From contig DASRFA010000027.1 of assembly GCA_035651755.1 (NCBI GenBank), positions 124,001 through 188,000 on the forward strand: a stretch of DNA of 64,000 nucleotides, given 5' to 3'. Under the pieces are notes generated by a model, which saw only the letters and a list, made by a program, of their open reading frames with translations, had not been told where the DNA came from and made no database searches. The position numbers and the translations under genes were made by a program. Below are positions 16,424 through 24,578 of this stretch, one piece after another (the first letter of the stretch is position 1; every line of letters starts with the position of its first letter). Origin of the DNA: DASRFA01 sp035651755. GTDB lineage: Bacteria > Desulfobacterota > Binatia > UBA12015.

Positions 16424-16538
16424 GGATTCCTCCGGTCGGTGCCGTCGTTCGTATCCGGGCGCCCCGGCCGTGTCGAGACGATTCCCCGCGCGATCGCGCC
16501 TTTGCGTCCGAACGGCCCTTCCGGCGGCGCGACGGGTC

Positions 16539-17402
16539 TCAGTCGAGCGGCGGCGGCGGCGCGTACGGGAAAGGCTCGGGATCGCCCCAGCCGGTCGCGT
16601 CGCCGTACCAGTGGCGAAAGTCGCCGGTCGCGCGCTCGAGCGAGCCGACGAACTGCTGCGCCACCGGGTCGAAGTAAAACACAAAGTCGCGCTGGTCGAA
16701 GTACGTCAGGACCAGAAGCCAGGCCTCGGGCGTGACGAAGAGGCGGCAGATGAACGCGCCCGCCTCCGGGTACCTCGACCAGCCGGTGTAGAAAGGCTCG
16801 AACTCGAAGACGTCCGGCTCCGCGACGGCCGGCTCGTCGATCCAGGGGTAGTCGTACCAGTAGGGGTAGGCGAAGCCGTAGGCGACGAGCGGCGTGAAGA
16901 AGAACCCGAAGAGCTTCCCGTGGTGGCGGGAGAAGCATTTGCCGCCGCCCCCGTGATGCAGGTGCCCCGCCGGCGGCCGTGCGCCGGGCGGAGGGGCGAC
17001 GTGGAACGCGCCCCGCCCTCTCGTGCCCGGATCTCCGACCATTCGGCCGACGGGCGCGCGCGACCCACCGCGCATCGTCGGGGCGCCGATCCCTCTTCTG
17101 CCCGACAGGCCTCCGAAGCTTCCGCCCGGCGCGCCACCCAGCCCCATGCCACCGCCGCGCATCCCGCCGCCCAAGCCCGCGCCGCCGCCGCGCATGCCGC
17201 CGCCGAATCCGACGCTGCCGCCGCCCATGCCGCCGCCGAACCCGGCGCGGCCGGCCCAAGCGTCCCGATGCGGCGCGACGAGCATCGCGGCCGAGCAGAC
17301 GAGCGCGGCTGCGGAGACGGCGATGCGGCGCGACGTCGCGGCGCGCGCGACCTGCGATCGCGGATCTTTGCTTTCGGACCGGTCTCCTCGTTTCCCGAGC
17401 AC
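16539..17402 (-). CDS. Exported Gly-rich repeat protein
   Basis: 287 aa from a GTG at 17402 (GGTGGAG about 9 bases upstream). A signal peptide follows an unusually long basic N-terminus (hydrophobic VSAAALVCSAAMLVAP at about 29-44, cleavage near AWAG). Residues about 52-105 are repeats of GFGGGM/GGGMRGGG type. The C-terminal half is aromatic-rich (FFFTPLVAYGFAYPYWYDYPW, then a Tyr/Phe/Asp-rich region ending PYAPPPPLD). No enzyme motif is seen. Comparable proteins are cell-surface or matrix-associated. Repeats could vary in length between strains. Confidence 0.7.
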   Translation of the reverse strand: MLGKRGDRSESKDPRSQVARAATSRRIAVSAAALVCSAAMLVAPHRDAWAGRAGFGGGMGGGSVGFGGGMRGGGAGLGGGMRGGGMGLGGAPGGSFGGLSGRRGIGAPTMRGGSRAPVGRMVGDPGTRGRGAFHVAPPPGARPPAGHLHHGGGGKCFSRHHGKLFGFFFTPLVAYGFAYPYWYDYPWIDEPAVAEPDVFEFEPFYTGWSRYPEAGAFICRLFVTPEAWLLVLTYFDQRDFVFYFDPVAQQFVGSLERATGDFRHWYGDATGWGDPEPFPYAPPPPLD

Positions 17403-17457
17403 CGGCGCCGCTCCACCTCTCGGGCCCGATCGAAGCGATCGAGCGCCCGGAGCGACG

Positions 17458-17946
17458 CTACTTCCCGGTGCGCGCTCGCGCGAGCGTCTCGGGATGCGGC
17501 GCGTCGGGGAGCGTCTCGGCGCGGTCGACGAACGGGCGCTGGTCGGGGTGGAGCCGTGCGCGCGCCTCCTCGGGCGACACGAACTCCGCGCGGTCGTTCT
17601 CCCACGACGTCGGCTCGAGGATCGGCGAGGCAGGCGGCGACGCCGCCGTCACCGCGAGGAAGCAGACGACCGTCTTCCGGCTCTTGACGTAGTCGATCTC
17701 CCCGAGCGGCGCGACGATCCGGCACTCGAGCCCGGTCTCCTCGCGCGTCTCGCGGAGCGCGGCTTCCTCCTCGCTCTCGCCCGCCTCGACGAGACCTTTC
17801 GGGATCGACCACGGCGCGCGCCGGTTGTACGGCCCGCTCGGGTGGACGATCAGGTAGCGGCGCTCCCCGTCGAACGCGGCGCGCACGAGGCAGCCGGCCG
17901 AGCGCGGCCGGCGCGAGCGGGTGCCGGGGCGAGGGCGGGGCGCCAT
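17458..17946 (-). CDS. Nudix hydrolase
   Basis: 162 aa from the ATG at 17946. The Nudix box is complete: GLVEAGESEEEAALRETREETG, fitting G-x5-E-x7-R-E-U-x-E-E-x-G. Upstream is GPYNRRAPWSIPKG, typical of diadenosine-polyphosphate or (d)NTP pyrophosphohydrolases of the MutT/ApaH type. The strand VCFLAVTA follows the box. The substrate is unknown; the PKG before the box is common in Ap4A hydrolases. It is divergent from the ABM-fold gene with 48 bp between starts. The Shine-Dalgarno is weak. Confidence 0.9.
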   Translation of the reverse strand: MAPRPRPGTRSRRPRSAGCLVRAAFDGERRYLIVHPSGPYNRRAPWSIPKGLVEAGESEEEAALRETREETGLECRIVAPLGEIDYVKSRKTVVCFLAVTAASPPASPILEPTSWENDRAEFVSPEEARARLHPDQRPFVDRAETLPDAPHPETLARARTGK

Positions 17947-17994
17947 CTCTCGAACATCGTGCACGGCGAGGCGCCCGCGTGGTAGCCCTCGGGG

Positions 17995-18351
17995 ATGGTC
18001 GTCGTCACCAATCGCATCCCCGTATCGAAGGGCCATGAGATCGACTTCGAGGACCGCTTCCGCCGTCGCGTCCACCTCGTCGATCGCCACCCCGGGTTCA
18101 TCCGGAACGAGGTGCATCGCCCGCGCCCGATGAAGCTCGACCACGCGACCGGCACGTGGTCCGAGGATCCCGACGGCGAGGGCTACTACGAGGTCAAGAC
18201 CTGGTGGCGTTCGTTCGCCGACTTCGAGGCGTGGACGCGGAGCAAGGACTTCGCGGAGGCGCACTCGAACCGGCCGCCCCGCGAGATGTTCCGCGGTCCG
18301 AACGTCCTCGAGGTGCACGACATCGTCACGAGCACCGACCTCGCGGGTTGA
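17995..18351 (+). CDS. Antibiotic biosynthesis monooxygenase (ABM/IsdG-like) domain protein
   Basis: 118 aa. The pattern MVVVTNRIPVSKGHEIDFEDRFRRR, GFIRNEVHRP, then YYEVKTWWRSFADFEAWTRS and FAEAHSN matches the dimeric alpha/beta ABM fold shared by HmoA/IsdG heme monooxygenases and polyketide quinone-forming oxygenases. The AHS histidine near residue 89 is at the position that ligates heme in IsdG-type members. Heme degradation and small-molecule oxygenation are both possible. It is divergent from the Nudix gene and convergent with the DUF7064-like gene. Confidence 0.82.
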   Translation: MVVVTNRIPVSKGHEIDFEDRFRRRVHLVDRHPGFIRNEVHRPRPMKLDHATGTWSEDPDGEGYYEVKTWWRSFADFEAWTRSKDFAEAHSNRPPREMFRGPNVLEVHDIVTSTDLAG

Positions 18352-18387
18352 AGCCGCGCGAGCGACGGCGCTCGTCGCGCGTCCCGT

Positions 18388-19356
18388 CTATGCCGACGCT
18401 GTGGCCGCCTCCGGCTGGTCGAGGTACTCGCTCAGGCCGTAGCCCACCCGGTCGCCGTCGAGGACGTACTCGGTCATGCCTTCGCCGATGTGCGTCGACA
18501 TGCCGGCGCGGCGGTTCCGGAGCGGGATGAAGCCCTTCACGGCGCCCTCGACGCGGTGGCGCTCGCCGTTCTCGAGCGTCAGGTCGGCGCGCAGCGCTCG
18601 GTGGAATTTCGTCCCCGCCTCGTAGTCCGTCGCGAGGTCGACGCCGGTGATCCGGACGAGCTGGTCGCCGCGGTGGAACACCCCTCCCACGCGGTCGCCG
18701 ATGATCGACACGACCATGCCCAGGTCGTCGCCGAAGTTGCCGGTGATCCAGCGGTACGACGGCGTCGACTGCCAGTAGCGCGGCCCCCACGAGTGGTCGC
18801 GCAGGCCGTGGCCGGCGATCGCGAGCGGAGCGCCGCCGTCGACGGCGATCGTGCCGGTGACGCGCATGTGCTGCTCGTAGTGCGCGCGCGCGAAGTCGTT
18901 CGCGTCGTCCGGCTTGCCGACGTGGCCGTAGATCGGGCCCACGCCCTCGTGGACGAGGTCCATCATCATGCGGCGGCGCGGGTTGTCCTTGAAGGCGCGT
19001 CCGGGGTCGGACATCGCCCGCGGGTCCGCGAGGAAGACGACGGATCCGTCGTAGGTCGTCCGGAGCCGCTCGCCGGGATCGAGCACCTCGACGGCGAGGC
19101 CGCCCGCGTTCCAGCCGTCGTTGGTCGAGATCTGCGGCCGCTTGTAGTTGAAGAGCGCCGAGCCGTCCGGCTCGTAGACGATCACCGTGACCTCGGCGTA
19201 CCCCTCGTTGGCGCGATTTCCGATCCGGAGGAAGCCGCCACGGCCCTGCGAGCGGTCGAAGAAGTTGAAGTAGACCGACTCGTTGAAGTTCTGCTCGGGC
19301 CCGAGCGGGTGCGTGTAGTCGTCCTCGGGCCGGACGTTGCCGTAGATCTTCGCCAT
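18388..19356 (-). CDS. DUF7064-like (CrtC/lipocalin-related) protein
   Basis: 322 aa, ATG at 19356 with a GGGAGG Shine-Dalgarno. No signal peptide. The protein is beta-rich with a central GHGLRDHSWGPRYW motif, resembling the conserved R-D-H/R-S-W-G box of CrtC/AttH and DUF7064 proteins, preceded by SVYFNFFDRSQGRGGF and YEQHMRVTGTIAVDGG. These proteins bind or modify hydrophobic molecules in a double-lipocalin fold; their catalytic role is poorly defined. The gene is followed by a 37-bp convergent gap. The upstream GST gene ends 63 bp away in the same direction. Confidence 0.72.
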   Translation of the reverse strand: MAKIYGNVRPEDDYTHPLGPEQNFNESVYFNFFDRSQGRGGFLRIGNRANEGYAEVTVIVYEPDGSALFNYKRPQISTNDGWNAGGLAVEVLDPGERLRTTYDGSVVFLADPRAMSDPGRAFKDNPRRRMMMDLVHEGVGPIYGHVGKPDDANDFARAHYEQHMRVTGTIAVDGGAPLAIAGHGLRDHSWGPRYWQSTPSYRWITGNFGDDLGMVVSIIGDRVGGVFHRGDQLVRITGVDLATDYEAGTKFHRALRADLTLENGERHRVEGAVKGFIPLRNRRAGMSTHIGEGMTEYVLDGDRVGYGLSEYLDQPEAATASA

Positions 19357-19419
19357 GGCGGCCTCCCGGCGCCTACGTTGCGCACCGATCGGCCGCCGGA
19401 GCAACTCGGTCCAACGGCA

Positions 19420-20040
19420 TCACACCACCGGCAGCATGACGTGCTTCCGGAACGCCTCGCGCACGGTCAGCCGCGCGTACCAGGCCTCGAGGCTCGGAAG
19501 CGGCGCCCGGTCGATGCCGAGCGCGTGGTAGCGGTAGCAGAGCACCCCGACCGGCACGTCGCCCATCGTGAGCCGGTCGCCGGCAACGAACGCGCGGTCC
19601 CGGAGGTGACGATCGAGCCGGCCCCACACCTCCTTCAGGCTCTCGACCGATTTCGCGATGGCCGCGTCGTCGCGGCGCTCGGGCGGGGTCCGGACGAGCC
19701 CCCAGAAGACGACGCGCATGTCCGGGAGGAGCGTCGTCTGCTGCCAGTCCATCCACTGGTCGGCGACGCCGCGCACCGCGGGATCGCGCGGCCAGAGCCC
19801 GCCCTCGCCGAAGCGCGCCGCGAGGTAGCGGACGATCACGTTCGATTCCCAGAGGACGAACCCGTCGTGCTCGATCGTCGGGATGCGCCGATTCGGGTTG
19901 AGCGCGCCGTACGCGGGCGTGTCGAGGCCCCCGAACCCCATGCCCGCGTCGACCCGCTCGTGCGGAACGCCGAGCTCGCCGATCGCCCACATCACCTTCT
20001 GCACGTTGCTCGACGACGTCCGTCCCCAGACCTTGAGCAT
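19420..20040 (-). CDS. Glutathione S-transferase family protein
   Basis: 206 aa, ATG at 20040 behind GGAGG. The N-domain has WGRTSSSNVQKVMWAIGELG (the catalytic Ser is likely among SSS at positions 9-11), NPNRRIPTIEHDGFVLWESN and VIVRYLAARFG. The C-domain has FVAGDRLTMGDVPVGVLCYRYH and YARLTVREAFRKHV, matching theta/YfcG-like bacterial GSTs. It is divergent from the SDR gene with a 97-bp spacer. The second GST in the window; the two are not close copies. Confidence 0.92.
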   Translation of the reverse strand: MLKVWGRTSSSNVQKVMWAIGELGVPHERVDAGMGFGGLDTPAYGALNPNRRIPTIEHDGFVLWESNVIVRYLAARFGEGGLWPRDPAVRGVADQWMDWQQTTLLPDMRVVFWGLVRTPPERRDDAAIAKSVESLKEVWGRLDRHLRDRAFVAGDRLTMGDVPVGVLCYRYHALGIDRAPLPSLEAWYARLTVREAFRKHVMLPVV

Positions 20041-20137
20041 CGCATCCTCCTCGGGCGCGCGTGCCGTCGCCCGGCCGCGCTTCGGGCTCCTTCGGCGTTT
20101 GCGTGAGGCGCGAGGCATGCGCAAGGTGGGCGGCGCC

Positions 20138-20842
20138 ATGACGTCGCCGGGCATCGCGGTCGTGTCGGGCGTCGGGCCGGGGACCGGCGCGGCGATCGCG
20201 CGCCGCTTCGCCGCCGGCGGGTGGCGCGTCGCGATGCTGGCGCGCGACCGCGAGCGGCTCTCGGCGCTGGAGCGCGAGATCGCGGGCGCGCGCGCCTTCC
20301 CGTGCGACGTCGCGGACCCGGCGCAGATCGCCGAGGCGGTCGCGGCGATCCGCGCCGAGCTCGGCGTCCCGTCGGGCCTGGTCCACAACGCCGTCGGCGG
20401 CGCCTTCGGCACGTTCCTCGACGTCGACGCGAGCGTCCTCGAGCACAACTTCCGCGTGAACGTGATGGGCCTCTTCCACCTCGCGCGCGCCCTCGCGCCC
20501 GCGATGATCGAGGCCGGCGCGGGCGCGATCGTCGCGACCGGCAACACCTCGGCCCTCCGCGGCAAGGCGAGCTTCGCCGGCTTCGCGCCGACCAAGGCGG
20601 CGCAGCGCATCCTCGCCGAGTCCATGGCCCGCGACCTCGGGCCGAAGGGCGTCCACGTCGCGTACGTCGTCATCGACGCCGTGATCGACGTCCCGTGGAC
20701 CCGCCAGGCGTTCCGCGACGCGCCCGACGACTTCTTCATCCAGCCCGCCGCGATCGCCGACGAGGTGTGGCACGTCGTCCACCAGGACCGGTCGGCGTGG
20801 TCGTTCAACGTCGAGGTGCGGCCGTTCCGCGAGAGCTGGTGA
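20138..20842 (+). CDS. SDR-family protein lacking the catalytic tyrosine
   Basis: 234 aa from the ATG at 20138, preceded by AAGGTGGG; an ATG at 20117 would add seven residues. The Rossmann fold has a VSGVGPGTGAAIARRF glycine motif and NAVGG in place of NNAG. The segment with the active-site Ser reads ATGNTSALRGKASFAGFAPTK. In the YxxxK motif the Tyr is Phe (F-A-P-T-K), with the Lys retained, so ordinary dehydrogenase catalysis is doubtful. The sequence otherwise matches a known SDR subgroup with FAxxK. Binding, an altered reaction, or a partner subunit role are possibilities. Confidence 0.85.
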   Translation: MTSPGIAVVSGVGPGTGAAIARRFAAGGWRVAMLARDRERLSALEREIAGARAFPCDVADPAQIAEAVAAIRAELGVPSGLVHNAVGGAFGTFLDVDASVLEHNFRVNVMGLFHLARALAPAMIEAGAGAIVATGNTSALRGKASFAGFAPTKAAQRILAESMARDLGPKGVHVAYVVIDAVIDVPWTRQAFRDAPDDFFIQPAAIADEVWHVVHQDRSAWSFNVEVRPFRESW

Positions 20843-20864
20843 GGCGCGAGCGCGCGCACGCGTG

Positions 20865-21437
20865 ATGCCGGAGGAGTGGCCGCAGCAGATCCACGCGTGG
20901 CACGACTTCTACGCGATCACCGGCACCGCTGCCGCGACCCTGACCGGGCTCATGTTCGTCGTCGTGTCGCTCGGCCCGAGGACGATCGCGCGCAGCAGCG
21001 GAACCGGCGTCCGTGCGTTCGTCACGCCGACCGTCGTGCACTTCGCGACCGTCCTCTTCGTCGCGGCGCTGATGGCGATCCCGGCGACGACGCCGGTCCT
21101 CGCGGAGTCGGCGCTCCTCGTCGGCGGCGTGGCGCTGCTCGCGTACCTGAACTGGACGCGCGTGCACAGGCAGTGGCGCGAGAGCAACCTCGATCGCGAC
21201 GACTGGCTCTGGTACGTCGGCCTGCCCGGCCTGAGCTACCTCCTGCTGGTCGCAGGAGCGCTCGGCATCTGGGAGCGGAGCGAGCTCGGGCTCGCGAGCG
21301 TCGCGGCGGCCGTCCTGACGCTGGTCGCGACCGGGATCCGGAACTCGTGGGATCTCGTCATCTTCATGTCGCAGCGCGCGCACGGCGACGACGCTGAGGA
21401 CCACGACGACGGCGGAGACCGACAGCACGAGCGGTGA
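20865..21437 (+). CDS. Four-helix integral membrane protein of unknown function
   Basis: 190 aa from the ATG at 20865 (a GTG at 20862 is also in frame). Four hydrophobic segments are visible (about 15-36, 53-75, 79-99, 117-160), with basic loops between and a charged, His/Asp-rich tail (GDDAEDHDDGGDRQHE). The N-terminus includes WHDFYAITGTAAATLTGLMF, a motif common in uncharacterised inner-membrane proteins. No catalytic residues stand out. It follows the SDR gene by 22 bp and precedes an NTF2-like gene. Confidence 0.7.
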   Translation: MPEEWPQQIHAWHDFYAITGTAAATLTGLMFVVVSLGPRTIARSSGTGVRAFVTPTVVHFATVLFVAALMAIPATTPVLAESALLVGGVALLAYLNWTRVHRQWRESNLDRDDWLWYVGLPGLSYLLLVAGALGIWERSELGLASVAAAVLTLVATGIRNSWDLVIFMSQRAHGDDAEDHDDGGDRQHER

Positions 21438-21462
21438 GCGGCGTGCTCGCGTGGAGGATCGC

Positions 21463-21822
21463 ATGCTGACGAAGGAAGAAGCGCATCGCTTCGCGGCGGA
21501 GTGGATCGGCGCGTGGAACGCGCACGACCTCGACCGGATCATCGGGCACTACGACGATGCGGTGGAGCTCCGGTCGCCGATCGCGGCGCAGATGCTCGGC
21601 GTGCCGGACGGCCGGGTCGTCGGACGGGAAAGCCTGCGCGCCTACTTCGCGCGCGGCCTCGCCGCGTTTCCCGAGCTTCGCTTCGATCTGAAGGACGTCC
21701 TCTGGGGCACGAACAGCGTCGTCCTCTACTACGCGAACCAGCGCGGCTCGCACACGGGCGAGTACATGGAGCTCTCGCCCGGCGGCAAGGTGGTGCGCGT
21801 GTCCGCGAACTACGGCGCGTAG
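21463..21822 (+). CDS. SnoaL/NTF2-like domain protein
   Basis: 119 aa, ATG at 21463 with GGAGG 8 bases upstream. FAAEWIGAWNAHDLDRIIGHYDDAVELRSP is the first helix and strand of the NTF2 fold; a hydrophobic pocket follows with VVGRESLRAYFARGLAAFPELRF. No unambiguous catalytic Asp/His dyad is visible. Members are isomerases, cyclases or binding proteins. The next gene starts 5 bp after the stop. Confidence 0.83.
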   Translation: MLTKEEAHRFAAEWIGAWNAHDLDRIIGHYDDAVELRSPIAAQMLGVPDGRVVGRESLRAYFARGLAAFPELRFDLKDVLWGTNSVVLYYANQRGSHTGEYMELSPGGKVVRVSANYGA

Positions 21823-21827
21823 CGAGA

Positions 21828-22409
21828 ATGGCGCCTTCGGCGGCTCGCGACGGGTCGTCTGGCGCGCACGCCGGCGGCGCGCCGTCGCCGTGGATCGTGC
21901 GGTTCGCGAGCCTGGTTCCGGCGGGCGGCGTCGTCCTCGACGTGGCCGCCGGCGGCGGCCGTCACGCGAGGCTCTTCCTCGAGCGCGGACATCGGGTGGT
22001 CGCCGTCGACCGCGACGTGTCGGCGCTGCGCGCGCTCGAAGCGGGGTCGCGCGCGGAAGCGCACGCGAGCGGCCGGCTCGAGATCGTCGAGGCCGACCTC
22101 GAAGGAGGCGCGCCGTGGCCGCTCGCCGGCCGGACGTTCGCCGGCGTCGTCGTCGCGAACTACCTCCACCGCCCGCTCCTGCCGACGCTGGTCGCGGGCG
22201 TCGCGCCGGGCGGCGCCCTCCTCTACGAGACGTTCGCGGCGGGCAACGAGCGCTACGGCCGGCCCAGCAACCCCGATTTCCTCCTGCGGCGGGGCGAGCT
22301 GCTCGAAGCCGTGCGCGGAGCTCTCGAGATCGTCGCGTACGAGAACGTGACGATCGAGAGCCCGCGTCCGGCGGTCGTGCAGCGGATCGCGGCCTGCCGT
22401 CCTGCTTGA
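21828..22409 (+). CDS. Class I SAM-dependent methyltransferase
   Basis: 193 aa, ATG at 21828. Motif I is VLDVAAGGGRHARLF (about residues 36-50); acidic VVAVDRDVSALRAL follows and a VVVANYLHRPLLP strand matches motif II. YETFAAGNERYGRP and RGELLEAVRG resemble TehB-like methyltransferases. The substrate is not apparent. It directly follows the NTF2 gene and precedes the B12-binding radical SAM gene by 64 bp. Confidence 0.88.
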   Translation: MAPSAARDGSSGAHAGGAPSPWIVRFASLVPAGGVVLDVAAGGGRHARLFLERGHRVVAVDRDVSALRALEAGSRAEAHASGRLEIVEADLEGGAPWPLAGRTFAGVVVANYLHRPLLPTLVAGVAPGGALLYETFAAGNERYGRPSNPDFLLRRGELLEAVRGALEIVAYENVTIESPRPAVVQRIAACRPA

Positions 22410-22473
22410 CGCGTGCGCCTGGGTGGCGGGCCGCGATTGCGGCGGCCGCGACCGTCTGGCACGGAAAGGCGCC

Positions 22474-24414
22474 ATGCTCCGACCCGTCTGGCTCCTGAGC
22501 CAGGATACCTCCCAGTTCTGCGCGCCCCCTCTCACGACCGGCGGCCTGAAGGCGACGTTCCTCCGCTACGGCCGGAGCGCTGCCGCGACCGACGTCGAGC
22601 TCGTCCACTTCCTCGGCGAGGGAGCGGCACTCCGCTGGCTCGACGAGGACTGGTGGCCGAAGCTCGCCGCGCGGGCGCGCGCCGCGCTCGCCGCTGGCGT
22701 CGAGCCCGTCCTCGGCCTCAGCTGCTACACCTGGAACGTCGCCGAGTTCCTCGAGATCGCGCGCGCCGTGAAGCACGACGTGCCGGAGCTGCTCGTCGTC
22801 GCGGGCGGCCCGCACGTCCAGCGCGCGCAGGACTTCCTGCACGGCGACGGCATCGACGTCGTCGTCCTCGGCGAGGGCGAGGAGACCTTCGTCGAGCTCC
22901 TCGACTGCGAAGGGCGCTCGGCGTGGCGCGGCATCGCGGGCCTCGCGTTCGTCGACGAGCGCGGCGCCGTGCACCGCACGGCGGCGCGCGCCCGCGCCCG
23001 CGAGCTCGATCGCTTTCCGTCCGCGCTCGACGTCGTCGAGCTGCGCGACGCGAGCGGGAAGCCGCGGTACCGGCAGGTCGCCTACGAGACCAGCCGCGGC
23101 TGCCCGTATCGCTGCAGCTTCTGCGAGTGGGGCACCGGCGCGATCGGCACGAAGATGTTCCAGCTCTCGCTCGACCGCATCCAGGACGACCTCGAGCGCC
23201 TCGTCGACGGCGGCATCCACGACATCTGGCTCTGCGACTCGAACTTCGGCGCGCTGCGCGAGGACCGCGCCAAGGCCGAGATCATCGTCGACCTGAAGAA
23301 GCGCACCGGCCGTCCGAACACCTTCGCGACCTCCTGGTCGAAGAACCACAACCAGCGCGTGCAGGACATCGTCCGGCTGCTGCACCGCCACGGGCTCCTC
23401 TGGCACTACCACCTCGCCCTCCAGACCTTGACGCCGCTGGCGCTCGAGCTGTCGCACCGCACGAACATGCGCGCCAACGACTACGAACCGATCGCGCGCA
23501 CGCTCGCCGCCGAAGGCGTCCCGATCGCGGCGGAGCTCATCTGGGGCCTGCCGGGCGACAACCTCCCCGACTTCGAGCGGAACCTCGACCACCTGATGAC
23601 CGTGTTCCCGAACATCAACATCTTCGGCTACACGCTGCTGCCCGGCACGGAATTCTTCGAGCGGCGCGAGGAGTACCGCCTCGAGACGCTGCCGGTCGCG
23701 GGCTACGGCAAGGCGAAGGGCGAGTACGTCGTCGGCTGCCATACCTTCGATCGCGACGGCGGCGAGGAGGGCTACTTCCTCATCACCGCCTACGTCCTGC
23801 TCGCCCGCGGGCACGTGATGCCGCTCGCCGTGCGGCACCTCGCGCTCTCCGGGCGCGTCGGCGTGTCGCGTATCCTGCGCGCGTGCCTGCGCGCGCTCGT
23901 CCTCGAGTTCGGCGAGGAGGTGGAGGCCGAGGTCGAGCGCGATCTCCGGGGCAATCGGATGGCGGTCTACGAGTCGCGCGCGCCGCTCTTCGTCCGCTGC
24001 ATCGCCGACCCGGAGCGGACGTTCTCGGTGATCCGGCGCGTCGTCTCGAGCGAGCTCGTCGCTCAGGGCGCCGGAGACCTCGTGCGCGGCGCGCTCGCGG
24101 TGCTCGAGCTCGACCGTGCATTCTGCCCGCGCAGCGGCCCGGCCGCGACCGTCGTCGAAGCGTTCGACTTCGCCGGCGACCGCGTCGCCGACGCGCTCGG
24201 CGCGATGATGCCGGCTTCCGCGGAGGACCTCGCGCGATCGGCGGAGGTGCGCGTCGCTCTCGAGATCCGCCACCCCGGCCTGGTCGGCGAGGTCCTCCTC
24301 GATCCCGACGGCGGCTCGTGGATGCGCGGCCGCACCGTCGCCGTGCATCGGGCGGCCACAGCGGCTCCGATCGCCGACGCGCGCGACGCGGGTGAGTCGT
24401 TGCTGGCCGACTGA
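22474..24414 (+). CDS. B12-binding-domain radical SAM protein
   Basis: 646 aa from the ATG at 22474 (GGAAAGG five bases upstream). The N-terminal third has a cobalamin-binding Rossmann-like fold (VLGLSCYTWNVAEFLEIARAVK, VAGGPHV, VVVLGEGEETFVEL) without a DxHxxG motif. The radical SAM cluster motif Cys210-x3-Cys214-x2-Cys217 lies in GCPYRCSFCEWG. ELIWGLPGDNLPDFERNLD and NIFGYTLLPGTEFFERREEY are the distal barrel. The C-terminal ~200 residues lack a recognised domain. Such enzymes do methylations at inert carbons or ring rearrangements in natural-product pathways. The neighbouring methyltransferases and GT4 gene support a biosynthetic role. Confidence 0.9.
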   Translation: MLRPVWLLSQDTSQFCAPPLTTGGLKATFLRYGRSAAATDVELVHFLGEGAALRWLDEDWWPKLAARARAALAAGVEPVLGLSCYTWNVAEFLEIARAVKHDVPELLVVAGGPHVQRAQDFLHGDGIDVVVLGEGEETFVELLDCEGRSAWRGIAGLAFVDERGAVHRTAARARARELDRFPSALDVVELRDASGKPRYRQVAYETSRGCPYRCSFCEWGTGAIGTKMFQLSLDRIQDDLERLVDGGIHDIWLCDSNFGALREDRAKAEIIVDLKKRTGRPNTFATSWSKNHNQRVQDIVRLLHRHGLLWHYHLALQTLTPLALELSHRTNMRANDYEPIARTLAAEGVPIAAELIWGLPGDNLPDFERNLDHLMTVFPNINIFGYTLLPGTEFFERREEYRLETLPVAGYGKAKGEYVVGCHTFDRDGGEEGYFLITAYVLLARGHVMPLAVRHLALSGRVGVSRILRACLRALVLEFGEEVEAEVERDLRGNRMAVYESRAPLFVRCIADPERTFSVIRRVVSSELVAQGAGDLVRGALAVLELDRAFCPRSGPAATVVEAFDFAGDRVADALGAMMPASAEDLARSAEVRVALEIRHPGLVGEVLLDPDGGSWMRGRTVAVHRAATAAPIADARDAGESLLAD

Positions 24415-24578
24415 AGCGCTGCCGGGGCGCCTTCGCAGTTGCAAAGCGCGCGCCCAAGCCCTAACCCTTCGGGGCCGCGCTCGTCGCGGGTTCGCCGACG
24501 GGCGCAGCGCGCCCCGCTCGCGCGGATCCCCGGCCGCTCGGCGCAAGCGACGAGTCTGGTCTTTTCCGGGGGAGCTCC

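Noticed and set aside
22410..22473. A cobalamin riboswitch before the B12-binding radical SAM gene
   Set aside because: The 64-bp gap is too short and lacks a B12-box; an mRNA-level sensor is not supported.
21364..24546. A 1,060-residue minus-strand open frame opposite the methyltransferase and radical SAM genes
   Set aside because: It mirrors codon third-position bias of the plus-strand genes and shows no domain.
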